This document shows positions 1 to 11,937 of a stretch of 64,000 bases of DNA, one piece after another. The translations under genes and the position numbers were made by a program. Within the stretch, counting starts at the first letter, position 1. Each line of letters begins with the position of its first letter. A model generated the notes under the pieces. That model did not search any database, was not told where the DNA came from, and saw only the letters and a list, made by a program, of their open reading frames with translations. The DNA comes from Spinacia oleracea (taxonomy: Eukaryota > Streptophyta > Magnoliopsida > Caryophyllales > Amaranthaceae). Location: contig NC_079490.1 of NCBI RefSeq assembly GCF_020520425.1, forward strand, positions 1,054,001 to 1,118,000, given 5' to 3'.

Positions 1-142
1 GTGAAAGCCATGATGAGCCATTGGTGGCGGCTACAAGAGATCGGCCAACTGGTATATTACCAGTATTTTGTGCAGCAGTAGGTGATAAAAGTAGGACTGT
101 TTGTGTTAAGAAGAAGATTATATAAGAAAGAAGACATGCCAT
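1..142 (-). CDS. G-type lectin receptor kinase, 5' tip only (copy C)
   Basis: This is the first 47 codons of a third receptor kinase copy, cut by the left edge of the window. It starts at the ATG complementary to 140-142 and matches the intact gene at 3620-6082 at an offset of 5,940 bases. What is visible is a hydrophobic signal peptide ending near TAAQ and the first residues of the bulb-type lectin domain. Because the 2.7 kb behind it is almost identical to the same region of the neighbouring copy, the unseen part is probably also nearly identical, but that is inference. Confidence 0.85.
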   Translation of the reverse strand, partial: MACLLSYIIFFLTQTVLLLSPTAAQNTGNIPVGRSLVAATNGSSWLS

Positions 143-1501
143 TGCAAGAAGAGTGAATAGGTGATGAGATTACAGGAGTTCAAGACTAGCACTATAAAGC
201 TAGTGATTTTTTTTGTTTTTATTAGCAATAATAGTAAGACATGGAAGTTTGAAGTCAACTAAAGTCAATGATCTGGTTTTGTTTGTTTTATTAGTGAGAA
301 CTCTATTAAGAAATGTCAGGGAACACAAAGTTGACCAAATCTGTTTGAATTATAGCTGTTTCCACATTCTGTTTGTTTTGACGGAAAACATTTTCCATAT
401 TCAATGAAGAATTTTTTTCTAAATCTGGAAAGTAGATTTTCAATGGCGGAAAACTTTAGTGTTAATCTATCAAGGTCCTTCTAGTTCGTTCTCTGCGTAA
501 CATAATATACGAGAAAATGTAAGTTGTGGTCCGTTGTGGCCCGGCTGCTGTCCAATTTGGCCACTGTGTACTAGTCAATTGTAATAATACATGTGTTAGT
601 TGAACTTTCTCTTTTGTTATACCCTTTCATGAAGTGTTATTTGATATGACTGTATGATGGATAAGGAGACTAGTCCTGGAAAAATGATTGGTTTATACTT
701 TATACATTACGTGTTAAGTTTGTCGAATTGCAGTACGGTCTATAATGGTGTCCTTATACGTCCCTCATAGAAGGATCTATCTTTAGTTTGCTGGTTTATT
801 TTATCAGAAGCTGACTGGAAAGTTCTTATAAAACTAGCTAGTGTCTAATAAGACCTTTCTACCACCACCAACGCGGTGTAAAGAAAATGTAACTTGTATG
901 GAAACTACAGTAAAAAAATAAGCGAAAATGCAACTTGTGGCTAATTAAGTATTACTACTATAGTAGTCAGTACTCAGTAGTAGTGATAATGTACTTATTG
1001 AACGTTCTTCTCGAGTTGTACATTTTTAAATAGAATTGCAACATGTGATGCATGACACGTCTTCTAACCTTTAGTGTTGATTAATCCTTTGATTCAGATG
1101 TTGCCAATGCGGAGATGACGAGCCTGCAGTAGTGCAGTTTTATGTTCCATATGAAGCAGAAATCAGTACCCATATTTCCTCAGAAGAACCTTCATGTCAG
1201 CATAGCTTCGTTGCTTTGAAAATTTCTCACTTGTAATGTAAGTCTTATAGATTGAATTTTCTTTCATAATTTACTTAGTATTCTGATCAGAGATAAGGAA
1301 ATTAGTTATGGAAAAAACTTGAAAAGATAGCTTCAGAACTATCATATTACCTTCTAATTACTTGCTACATTGATTAGGTGTTAGTGAATTCAAGAACATA
1401 ATGGAACGAACCCATCCCTGGCCTGTTTTCGGGATGGTATATTAGTAAATTTTATAGCATTTAGTATCCTCTGATAATTTTTATTGATTGGACTGTATTT
1501 C

Positions 1502-1671
1502 CCTGTGGTGATAGATCATACCTTGATCCATCCTTCTTCAATATATACACATACCCAGAATTATTGTAGACCAATCTCTGACCTGAAATTTCCGGGTTTG
1601 CTGGGTCATTAGTGCCACTACTGTAGTAAGCACCATAGGCATAACCAGTTGTTAGGTCCCTGGAATTGATC
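1502..1671 (-). pseudogene. Relic fragment of a G-type lectin receptor kinase
   Basis: On the minus strand this stretch reads as a piece of receptor kinase ectodomain. It contains DLTTGYAYGAYY, then QRLVYNNSGYVYILKKDG, closely matching the DLTTGYAYEAYH...FVYNESGYMYILRKDG segment of the intact gene. No other part of the gene is seen around it, so it is an isolated fossil of an older copy. It lies in the promoter-side spacer of copy C. Confidence 0.8.
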
Positions 1672-3152
1672 GGGAACGAGGTTTAGATCAGGAATCAAAC
1701 GTAACTAGAACTTCCCCAGTGGATTATGGACCGTGGTGCACAATGAGCATGGTGCACCTAAAAACATATGTGCACATGTAAAAGATATCTTAACTTGTGT
1801 CCTTGGTTGTTTAATACTTCATATGTGTTGCTTGGATTCTACGTGATTGCCATACCGGGAGGATATCTTATCCATGTAGCCGACTTCATCCTTTTGGGCT
1901 AAAGACTATGATATTGTTGTTGTTGTTGTCGTTGTTGTCGTATCAGTTTGATTCATGGGGTTTTCATTTTCCCAATCTTTAGATCAATACATTAGTACTT
2001 TGTTCGACTACTTTGCTGATTAACTGTGTGATTTAGATTATAGACAAAGTCCATTGATATCTGTCATCCTTCTGAGTAACAAGAGGTTGTATAACAAAGA
2101 GGCTATATTTTGGATTCCATCATTGCGTACTTCCTGCAACTTTTCTCTATTGAGTCCTTAATTATCTATCACTGGACTGCAGCGAGTTCATATTTTCACA
2201 TTTCTGTCACAGTAAAAGTACATTTGTAAATGAAGACGGTATATATGTTAAAGCTTATTTGTATGCCCCCCATTCTAAAAGCCTCTCCATTTGGATACAT
2301 CAGCTAGTTCGAATGTTTTAGTCTTTTGAGCATATGGATGTATGATATGTATGCTAAGTCCTAAGTCCTAACTTTCTGTGTTGATCGTTCCTGTGGTTCA
2401 GATTGTGCGAATGAGGAAATGCCTAGCATGTGAACGTGTGTGCCTCCATCAACATGTAAAGAGAACCTTCATGCTTGTACAATTTCGTTGAAAGTTCTGC
2501 CTCCTGTAAGTGCTACCATGTCAATTTCTTTTATGATCTTTGTTCGTTTTATTACAAATATGGTGTATAACTGTATATGCCATTTTATGATAAGATGAAG
2601 ATTGAAGACAGTAGTTAATGGCAGAGAAATTGTAAGAGAACTTCGATGCCGATCATAGTTTCCGAAATAGATCATTAACTCCTACATCTGCAGCATTGCT
2701 ACAAATATAGGGATACTTAAGGTATATCCTTCCATGCCTTAAAAATTCTGCCCATTAGGTCGGGCCAAACTTTGGGCCGAAGTTTTCTGCCCAAAACCCG
2801 CTATTTCGGGACATTTTCTGGCCAGGCCAAATTTATAACTAAAATTTCAATTTTGAATTGCCCAAAAGTCCAAAACCCACCAAAAAGTTTTAAAATTGGG
2901 TTGGACTGGGCCGGGTCAGGTCAAACTTTGGGGTGAACTTTTCTGCCAAAACCCGCTATTCGGGCCAAAAATAGTGGGCTTTCGGGCAATTTTTGCCAAA
3001 TTTATATTTTGAGTAGCCCAAAAGGCCAAAACCACCAAAAAATTTACAATCGGATTGGGCCCAAATAACGGGCCTAACATGTCTGCACAAAGCCCGCTAA
3101 TTTTTAGGCCAGGCTAGTGGGCCGGGCTCATGATGATCGGGTCTAAGCTTAA

Positions 3153-3363
3153 GGCTCTGTTTTATTCACCTTATTTCCACATATTGCAGTAAAAATAAGA
3201 TGAGATAAGTTCATTTAAGTTCAGATAAGATAAGTTCGGAAAAACAAGGGTTGACCAAGTACAATTTATAACTAAAAGTTCTAATAAGTTCAGATAAAGT
3301 TCAGTTAAGTTCAGATAAGATAAGTTCAGAAATAAGTGAAAATCAGGTGAATAAAACGCACCC
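3153..3363. mobile_element. Tourist-like MITE (TSD TAA)
   Basis: A 211-bp element with imperfect terminal inverted repeats (GTTTTATTCACC inside both ends) is flanked by TAA on each side, the target duplication of PIF/Harbinger-type MITEs. Its interior is built of repeated AAGTTCAGATAAG units. A diverged counterpart at 9055-9213 sits at the same place in the next duplication unit, so the insertion predates the duplication. Confidence 0.65.
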
Positions 3364-3619
3364 TAAGTTGTTGGAATTAGGTTTCTGTGAAGATACTCTT
3401 AGTAAGCTTGCTAATAAAATCGCAAAGAAAATTTATGTCTACAGACATTATTCATAATAACACCAACAGTTGAAATTACCGGGTTAATAAGATTTGATTT
3501 ACATTTCGGTTTTCTTTAGGTGCTAGTCCCTACAGAGGCTGATGGCTATACTACCAGCTTATCACTAATGTAAAAATAAAATGAAACAGAATATAGTATA
3601 CTACTTTATCTGGGCAGGT

Positions 3620-6082
3620 TTAATATTGAGTAGTAACTGAAAATGAGGATGGGCAAGGAAGATTATCAGGAACTTCAGCAAGACCTTCTAACATCTGTGT
3701 GACTGTTCGCATTGTTGGTCGAACACTTGGGTCTTCTTGAATACACCAAAGAGCAACCATTACAAACTTCTTCAGTCTAATCATGTCAGTAATTGCCTCC
3801 ATGTCATCATTAACAAGTGAATTTAATCTATTTGATTGATAGCAATCAAATGCCCAATCTGTCAAAATTGCTCCTTCCCCTTCAAAGAGATCCATGCATA
3901 CACTCTTTCTACAACATATGATCTCCAATAGTAGAACCCCAAAGCTATAGACATCTACCTTCACTGTGACCGGCTTGTTTCTGAACCATTCAGGGGCAAC
4001 ATAACCTTTGGTTCCTCGAACTGCAGTATTTGTTTGGGTTTGATTTAGAATCAAAAGCTTAGCCAAACCAAAATCAGAAATCCGAGCATTTTGATATTCA
4101 TCTAAAAGTATGTTTTGGGGCTTTATATCACAATGAATGATCTGAGTGCTGCACTCCTCATGCAAGTATAATAGCCCCTTTGCTGTCCCCTGAGCAATTA
4201 GGACTCTTTCAATCCAGCTTGGTTTGGAGTCGCGAAAAATGTAGTCTGCTAAGCTACCATTGCTCATATATTCATAAACTAACAGCCTTTGGTCTTCCTC
4301 CTTGCAAAACCCTACAAGCTGAACTAGATTCTTGTGATGTGTTTGGCCAATCACATTCACTTCAGTTTTGAACTCCTTATCTGTATCACCTGATATTCGA
4401 TCTAACTTCTTAACAGCAACAAAAGTTGAAAGACCTCCTCCACTGATCATGCCCTTGTAAACTATACCAAAAGATCCTCTTCCCAACTCTTCCTGGAACC
4501 CATTTGTAGCCTCATTGAGCTCTTGGTAGCTGAAATAATGGACCTTACTGTACGCCCTCAATGTTTTCCTCTGGACCTCATCAAAGCCTTTCAGTTGCTT
4601 CTTATGATAAGTGAAGAAAATTCCGAGACCAATTGCAGTTAGGAGCAGTATATTAACAGATACAGAGCCACCGATCAGAACTTTGTTTAGAGCTTTCGTT
4701 TTGTTTTTTGCTGTCAAAGGAGGGAAGTTAACATAAGGATTGAGTGGGTCATTGGAAATGTTAGCTTTCCTTACCTTTATCCAAAAACCATCGGTTACTG
4801 AACTGTCTGTTCTTCCATTAAAAAGTGGTGCCTTCTTCTTCCAACAACCAGAATTATCACCAAATAGCTGGAAAGAGGCAGCAGCGCAGTAGCAGTCTTT
4901 CAGACAAGCATTCTTGCAATCCTCTTCATTGTTAGAACTAACCCTTTCATAATCATTGTATGTAAAATCAGTATTTGTAAGCCGTACTAAGTTGTACTCA
5001 TCCTTCATGGATATCTCTGCAGCATTTCCTTCACAACTCTGTAGCTTGAAATTGGGTTTACACCTCCCGAATTGATCATCTGGATCAAGGCGGGAGTAAC
5101 CTAGTGGGCACGTACATACGGGCCTTTTATCAGCATTAAGGCTGCAAATGCTGTTAGACCCACAAATTCCGGTGCCTAAATTTCGCATGGCCCTTTCGAT
5201 ACACATATTGCGAGGTGTTATCTGAAACAAGGACCAACCATCAGTGACTGATGTTTTTGGGGCAGAATACAACATTAGAATGCCGTCAAAGGCCAAGATA
5301 AATCTCTGATAATAATCTTTTGAGGGTGTGTAATTCTCAGGTAACATATTATACATCGACCCATCTTTTCTCAATATGTACATATACCCTGACTCATTGT
5401 ACACGAATCTCTGGGTATGACCTGCATTTGAAATGTCACTAATATGATAGGCTTCATAGGCATAGCCTGTTGTTAGGTCTGTGGCATTGAGAGCCATGGT
5501 TCCATCAGAGGTCAGACGGTACTGGAACCTTCCTGTTGTGAAATTAGTCTCTGATAGTCGAGAACTAATCGCCTCATTACTTCCCAATGACATACCAGGC
5601 AGCAAGGTGTCTGTGGGATGGTCAAAGCTCTGCCAAACTGGATTGTCATTGCTGCTTCTTTTTAGGGCGAAATTACCAGTATCGTTTATGAAACCATAGC
5701 TCACCCCACCACCAACACCGCTTAGCTCGTTAGAGGTGTTCCATAAGTTGTTTCCTTGAGGGTCACTGAGAACTAATCCCTCATTAGCAGTTATCTGTAC
5801 TGATGATCCTTGGGGAACAGGATTGCCCTCATTAGCGCTCCAGACTACGGTGTCTGGAATCTTGGCAAACCAGATGGAGAGCAAAAAGAGATTTCTGGTG
5901 TTAGGAAGTTGATGAAAGCCAAAGGCAAAATCGCCGGAAGGTGAAAGCCATGATGAGCCATTGGTGGCGGCTACAAGAGATCGGCCAACTGGTATATTAC
6001 CAGTATTTTGTGCAGCAGTAGGTGATAAAAGTAGGACTGTTTGTGTTAAGAAGAAGATTATATAAGAAAGAAGACATGCCAT
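3620..6082 (-). CDS. G-type lectin S-receptor-like Ser/Thr protein kinase (LECRK type), intact copy A
   Basis: This is an intronless 820-residue membrane receptor kinase of the bulb-lectin RLK1/LECRK group. In order it shows a signal peptide (about 1-25), a bulb-type lectin domain, a cysteine-rich EGF-like stretch (GICGSNSIC...CTCPLGYS), a PAN-like domain rich in cysteine (NACLKDCYCAAAS), a transmembrane helix (about 468-490) and a kinase domain. The glycine loop LGRGSFGIVYKG starts near residue 533. The catalytic loop HCDIKPQN has cysteine before Asp652, so it is a non-RD kinase, a type common among immune receptors. DFG and APEW motifs are present. The single long exon and length are usual for the family. 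It lies in a tandem array with copies on both sides. Ligand and role cannot be read from sequence; pathogen or stress sensing is a family-level inference. Confidence 0.95.
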   Translation of the reverse strand: MACLLSYIIFFLTQTVLLLSPTAAQNTGNIPVGRSLVAATNGSSWLSPSGDFAFGFHQLPNTRNLFLLSIWFAKIPDTVVWSANEGNPVPQGSSVQITANEGLVLSDPQGNNLWNTSNELSGVGGGVSYGFINDTGNFALKRSSNDNPVWQSFDHPTDTLLPGMSLGSNEAISSRLSETNFTTGRFQYRLTSDGTMALNATDLTTGYAYEAYHISDISNAGHTQRFVYNESGYMYILRKDGSMYNMLPENYTPSKDYYQRFILAFDGILMLYSAPKTSVTDGWSLFQITPRNMCIERAMRNLGTGICGSNSICSLNADKRPVCTCPLGYSRLDPDDQFGRCKPNFKLQSCEGNAAEISMKDEYNLVRLTNTDFTYNDYERVSSNNEEDCKNACLKDCYCAAASFQLFGDNSGCWKKKAPLFNGRTDSSVTDGFWIKVRKANISNDPLNPYVNFPPLTAKNKTKALNKVLIGGSVSVNILLLTAIGLGIFFTYHKKQLKGFDEVQRKTLRAYSKVHYFSYQELNEATNGFQEELGRGSFGIVYKGMISGGGLSTFVAVKKLDRISGDTDKEFKTEVNVIGQTHHKNLVQLVGFCKEEDQRLLVYEYMSNGSLADYIFRDSKPSWIERVLIAQGTAKGLLYLHEECSTQIIHCDIKPQNILLDEYQNARISDFGLAKLLILNQTQTNTAVRGTKGYVAPEWFRNKPVTVKVDVYSFGVLLLEIICCRKSVCMDLFEGEGAILTDWAFDCYQSNRLNSLVNDDMEAITDMIRLKKFVMVALWCIQEDPSVRPTMRTVTQMLEGLAEVPDNLPCPSSFSVTTQY

Positions 6083-7441
6083 TGCAAGAAGAGTGAATAG
6101 GTGATGAGATTACAGGAGTTCAAGACTAGCACTATAAAGCTAGTGATTTTTTTTGTTTTTATTAGCAATAATAGTAAGACATGGAAGTTTGAAGTCAACT
6201 AAAGTCAATGATCTGGTTTTGTTTGTTTTATTAGTGAGAACTCTATTAAGAAATGTCAGGGAACACAAAGTTGACCAAATCTGTTTGAATTATAGCTGTT
6301 TCCACATTCTGTTTGTTTTGACGGAAAACATTTTCCATATTCAATGAAGAATTTTTTTCTAAATCTGGAAAGTAGATTTTCAATGGCGGAAAACTTTAGT
6401 GTTAATCTATCAAGGTCCTTCTAGTTCGTTCTCTGCGTAACATAATATACGAGAAAATGTAAGTTGTGGTCCGTTGTGGCCCGGCTGCTGTCCAATTTGG
6501 CCACTGTGTACTAGTCAATTGTAATAATACATGTGTTAGTTGAACTTTCTCTTTTGTTATACCCTTTCATGAAGTGTTATTTGATATGACTGTATGATGG
6601 ATAAGGAGACTAGTCCTGGAAAAATGATTGGTTTATACTTTATACATTACGTGTTAAGTTTGTCGAATTGCAGTACGGTCTATAATGGTGTCCTTATACG
6701 TCCCTCATAGAAGGATCTATCTTTAGTTTGCTGGTTTATTTTATCAGAAGCTGACTGGAAAGTTCTTATAAAACTAGCTAGTGTCTAATAAGACCTTTCT
6801 ACCACCACCAACGCGGTGTAAAGAAAATGTAACTTGTATGGAAACTACAGTAAAAAAATAAGCGAAAATGCAACTTGTGGCTAATTAAGTATTACTACTA
6901 TAGTAGTCAGTACTCAGTAGTAGTGATAATGTACTTATTGAACGTTCTTCTCGAGTTGTACATTTTTAAATAGAATTGCAACATGTGATGCATGACACGT
7001 CTTCTAACCTTTAGTGTTGATTAATCCTTTGATTCAGATGTTGCCAATGCGGAGATGACGAGCCTGCAGTAGTGCAGTTTTATGTTCCATATGAAGCAGA
7101 AATCAGTACCCATATTTCCTCAGAAGAACCTTCATGTCAGCATAGCTTCGTTGCTTTGAAAATTTCTCACTTGTAATGTAAGTCTTATAGATTGAATTTT
7201 CTTTCATAATTTACTTAGTATTCTGATCAGAGATAAGGAAATTAGTTATGGAAAAAACTTGAAAAGATAGCTTCAGAACTATCATATTACCTTCTAATTA
7301 CTTGCTACATTGATTAGGTGTTAGTGAATTCAAGAACATAATGGAACGAACCCATCCCTGGCCTGTTTTCGGGATGGTATATTAGTAAATTTTATAGCAT
7401 TTAGTATCCTCTGATAATTTTTATTGATTGGACTGTATTTC

Positions 7442-7611
7442 CCTGTGGTGATAGATCATACCTTGATCCATCCTTCTTCAATATATACACATACCCAGAA
7501 TTATTGTAGACCAATCTCTGACCTGAAATTTCCGGGTTTGCTGGGTCATTAGTGCCACTACTGTAGTAAGCACCATAGGCATAACCAGTTGTTAGGTCCC
7601 TGGAATTGATC
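7442..7611 (-). pseudogene. Relic fragment of a G-type lectin receptor kinase (second copy)
   Basis: This is the same ectodomain fossil as at 1502-1671, carried along by the tandem duplication. It reads DLTTGYAYGAYY and QRLVYNNSGYVYILKKDG on the minus strand. It cannot be expressed as a receptor on its own. Confidence 0.8.
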
Positions 7612-9054
7612 GGGAACGAGGTTTAGATCAGGAATCAAACGTAACTAGAACTTCCCCAGTGGATTATGGACCGTGGTGCACAATGAGCATGGTGCACCTA
7701 AAAAACATATGTGCACATGTAAAAGATATCTTAACTTGTGTCCTTGGTTGTTTAATACTTCATATGTGTTGCTTGGATTCTACGTGATTGCCATATCGGG
7801 AGGATATCTTATCCATGTAGCCGACTTCATCCTTTTGGGCTAAAGACTATGATATTGTTGTTGTTGTTGTCGTTGTTGTCGTATCAGTTTGATTCATGGG
7901 GTTTTCATTTTCCCAATCTTTAGATCAATACATTAGTACTTTGTTCGACTACTTTGCTGATTAACTGTGTGATTTAGATTATAGACAAAGTCCATTGATA
8001 TCTGTCATCCTTCTGAGTAACAAGAGGTTGTATAACAAAGAGGCTATATTTTGGATTCCATCATTGCGTACTTCCTGCAACTTTTCTCTATTGAGTCCTT
8101 AATTATCTATCACTGGGCTGCAGCGAGTTCATATTTTCACATTTCTGTCACAGTAAAAGTACATTTGTAAATGAAGACGGTATATATGTTAAAGCTTATT
8201 TGTATGCCCCCCATTCTAAAAGCCTCTCCATTTGGATACATCAGCTAGTTCGAATGTTTTAGTCTTTTGAGCATATGGATGTATGATATGTATGCTAAGT
8301 CCTAAGTCCTAACTTTCTGTGTTGATCGTTCCTGTGGTTCAGATTGTGCGAATGAGGAAATGCCTAGCATGTGAACGTGTGTGCCTCCATCAACATGTAA
8401 AGAGAACCTTCATGCCTGTACAATTTCGTTGAAAGTTCTGCCTCCTGTAAGTGCTACCATGTCAATTTCTTTTATGATCTTTGTTCGTTTTATTACAAAT
8501 ATGGTGTATAACTGTATATGCCATTTTATGATAAGATGAAGATTGAAGACAGTAGTTAATGGCAGAGAAATTGTAAGAGAACTTCGATGCCGATCATAGT
8601 TTCCGAAATAGATCATTAACTCCTACATCTGCAGCATTGCTACAAATATAGGGATACTTAAGGCATATCCTTCCATGCCTTAAAAATTCTGCCCATTAGG
8701 TCGGGCCAAACTTCGGGCCGAATTTTTCTGCCCAAACCCCCTATTTCGGGACATTTTCTGGCCGGGCCAAATTTATAACTAAAATTTCAATTTTGAGTTG
8801 CCGAACACCCAACAAAAAATTTTAAAATTGGATTGGACTAGGCCGGGTCGGGTCAAACTTCGAGGCGAACTTTTCTGCCAAAAATAGTGGGCTTTCAGGC
8901 GATTTTTGCCAAATTTATATTTTGAGTAGCTCAAAAGGCCCAAACCCACAAAAAGTTTACAATCAGACCGGGCCCGAATAACGGGCCTAAAATGTCAGTC
9001 CAAAACTCGCTATTTTTAGCAGGGCGGTCCCATGATGATCAGGTCTAACCTTAA

Positions 9055-9213
9055 GGCTCTGTTCAGTTCACCTTATTTCCACTTATTTCCCATGATGACC
9101 AAGTACAATTTATAACTAAACTAAGTTTTAACAAGTTCAGATAAGTTCAGTTAAGTTCAGATAAGATAAGTTCAGAAAAAATAAGTGAAAATCAGATGAA
9201 TAGAACGCACCTT
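9055..9213. mobile_element. Tourist-like MITE, diverged copy
   Basis: This is the counterpart of the MITE at 3153-3363, shorter because part of the interior is missing. Its ends again read GGCTCTGTT and ...GAACGCACC, with TAA close to both ends. It was inherited through duplication of the receptor kinase unit. Confidence 0.5.
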
Positions 9214-9460
9214 TAAGTTGTTGGAATTAGGTTTCTGTGAAGATAATCTACTAAGCTTGCTAATAAAATTTCAAAGAAAATTTATGTCTACTTACATTAT
9301 TCATAATGACACCAACAGTTGAAATTTTCCGGGTTAATAAAACTTAATTTACAGTTCGGTTTTCATTTGGTGCTAGAGCCTACTGAGGCTGATGGCTACA
9401 CTACCAGCTTATCACTAATGTAAAAATAAAATTGAACAGAATAAAGAATACTGGGCATGT

Positions 9461-11937
9461 TTAATATTGGGTAGTAACTGAAAATGAGGTTGGACAAGGA
9501 AGGTTATTAGGCACTTCAGCAAGACCTTCTAGCATCTGTGTGACTGTTCGCATTGTTGGTCGAACACTTGGGTCTTCTTGAATACACCAAAGTGCAACCA
9601 TTACAAACTTCTTCAGTCTAATCATGTCAGTAATTGCCTCCATGTCATCATTAACAAGTGAATCTAATCTATTTGATTGGTAGCAATCAAATGCCCAATC
9701 TGTCAAAATGGCTCCTTCCGCTTCAATGAGATCCATGCATACACTCTTTCTACAACATATGATCTCTAATAACAGAACCCCAAAGCTATAGACATCTACC
9801 TTTACTGTAATCGGCTTGTTTCTGAACCATTCAGGGGCAACATAACCTTTGGTTCCTCGGACTGCAGTATTTGTTTGGGTTTGATTTAGAATCAAAAGCT
9901 TAGCCAAACCAAAATCAGAAATCCTAGCATTCTGATATTCATCTATAAGTATGTTTTGGGGCTTTATATCACAATGAATGATCTGGGTGCTGCACTCCTC
10001 GTGCAAGTACAATAGCCCCCTTGCTGTCCCCTGAGCAATTTTAACTCGATCTTTCCAGCTCGGCCTCAAACCATCAAAAAGGTAAGCTGCTAAGCTACCA
10101 TTGCTCATATGTTCATAAACTAACAGCCTTTGATCATCCTCCTTGCAAAATCCTACAAGTTGTACTAGATTCTTGTGATGTGTCTGGCCAATCACATTAA
10201 CTTCAGTTTTGAACTCCTTATCGGTATCACCTGACATTCTATCCAGCTTCTTAACAGCAACACAAGTTGAAAGACCTCCTCCACTGATCATGCCCTTGTA
10301 AACTATACCAAAAGACCCTCTTCCCAACTCTTCCTCGAACCCATTTGTAGCCTCATTGAGTTCTTGGTAGCTGAAATAATGGACCTTACTATATTCCCTC
10401 AATCTTTTCCTCTGGACCTCATCAAAGCCTTTGAGTTGCTTCTTATGATAAGCGAAGAAAATTCCGAGACCAATTGCAGTTAGAAGCAGTATATTAACAG
10501 ATACAGAGCCACCGATCAGAACTTTGTTTAGAGCTTTCGTTTTGTTTTTTGCTGTCAAAGGAGGGAAGTTAACATAAGGATTGAGTGGGTTATTGGAAAT
10601 GTTAGCGTTCCCTACCTTTATCCAAAAACCATCGGTTACTGAACTGTCTGTTCTTCCATTAGAAAGTGGTGCCTTCTTCTTCCAACAACCAGAATTACTA
10701 CCAAATAGCGCGAAAGCGGCAGCAGCGCAGTAGCAGTCTTTCAGACAAGCATTCTTGCAATCCTCTTCATTGTTAGAATTAACCCTTTCATAATCATTGA
10801 AAACAAAATCAGTGTTTTGAAGCCGTACTAATTTGTAGTCACCCTTCATGGATATCTCTCCAGCATATCCTTCACAACTCTGTAGCTTGAAATCGGGTTT
10901 ACAGCTCCCAAATTGGTCACTTGGATCAACGCGGGAGTAACCTCTTGGGCACGTACATACGAGCCTTCTATCAGCATCAAGGCTGCAAATGCTGTTAGAC
11001 CCACAAATCCCAGTGCCTAAATTTCGCATGGCCTTTTCCGTACAGATATTGCCAGGTGTTATCTGAAACAAGGACCAACCATCAGTGACAGATTTTTTAG
11101 GGGCGGAATACCACATTAGAATGCCGTCAAAGGCCAAGATCAATCTCTGATAATAATCTTGTGACGGTGTGTAATTATCAGGTAACATATTATACCTCGA
11201 CCCATCGTTTCTCAATATGTACATATACCCTGACTCATTGTACACATATCTCTGAGCCAGACCTAGATTTCCAGCGTCACTATAATGATAGGCATCATAG
11301 GCATAGCCGGTTGTTAGGTCTATGGCATTGAGAGCCATGCTTCCATCTGAGGTCAGACGGTACTGGAACCTTCCTGCTGTAAAATTAGTTTCTGACAGTC
11401 GAGAATTAATCACCCCATTAAATCCCAGTGACATACCAGGCAGCAAGGTGTCTGTGGGATGGTCAAAGCTCTGCCAAACTGGACTGTCGTTGCTGCTTCT
11501 TTTGAGGACGAAGTTACCGGTATCGTTTATGAAACCATACCTCACCCCACCACCACCACCACCACCATCGCTTAACTCGTCAGAGGTGTTCCATAAGTTG
11601 TTTCCTTGAGGGTCACTGAGAAGTAGGCCCTCATTTGCAGTTATCTGTACTCTTGATCCTTGAGGAACAGGATTTCCATCATTAGCATTCCAGACAACAG
11701 TGTCTGGAATCTTGGCATACCAGATGGCAAGCAAGAAAAGATTTCTGGTGTTAGGAAGTTGATGAAAGCCAAAGGCGAAATCGCCGGAAGGTGAAAGCCA
11801 TGATGAGCCATTGGTGGCGGCTACGAGAGATCGGCCAACGTAACTGGTATATTACCAGCATTTTGTGCAGAAATAGGCGATAGAAGTAGGACTGTTTGTA
11901 TTAAGAAGAAGAGTGTACAAGAAAGAAGACATGCCAT
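9461..11937 (-). pseudogene. G-type lectin receptor kinase copy B, frameshifted near the N-terminus
   Basis: This copy is open from the lectin domain to the stop (9461 to about 11,845) with all receptor kinase parts: EGF-like and PAN-like cysteines, transmembrane helix, LGRGSFGIVYKG, HCDIKPQN and APEW. The ATG equivalent to that of copy A lies at 11935-11937 and begins a good signal peptide, but a 4-base insertion around 11,840 shifts the frame, and a stop follows at codon 39 (11821-11823). The long frame itself has no ATG until the Met of the LLPGM motif. So it is either a young pseudogene or makes an N-truncated product without a signal peptide. Relative to copy A it also has a longer glycine run (GGGGGGG) in the lectin domain. 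The intact remainder suggests the lesion is recent, or is a sequencing or assembly error. Confidence 0.8.

Larger units (their letters stand above)
143..3619. other. Spacer between receptor kinase copies C and A
   Basis: This 3.5 kb holds no complete gene. Bases 1-2,700 repeat at 5,941-8,641 with about four differences seen by eye. It contains a degenerate receptor kinase fragment (1502-1671), a short TTG-rich microsatellite near 1,915-1,940, a stretch rich in GGGCC-type motifs (about 2,745-3,140) and a Tourist-like MITE (3153-3363). After about 2,700 the match to the other spacer drops noticeably, to roughly 90 percent with indels. Confidence 0.7.
6083..9460. other. Spacer between receptor kinase copies A and B
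   Basis: This spacer is the counterpart of 143-3619 and carries the same parts in the same order: the receptor kinase relic (7442-7611), the GGGCC-rich stretch (about 8,690-9,030) and the Tourist-like MITE (9055-9213). Its first 2.56 kb are nearly identical to the other spacer and the remainder is visibly diverged. No gene is seen. Confidence 0.7.

Noticed and set aside
6127-6144. Palindromic CTAGCACTATAAAGCTAG upstream of the receptor kinase start as a TATA box
   Set aside because: TATAAA reads on the wrong strand for the gene and the minus-strand version is weak; conserved among copies only because they are recent duplicates.
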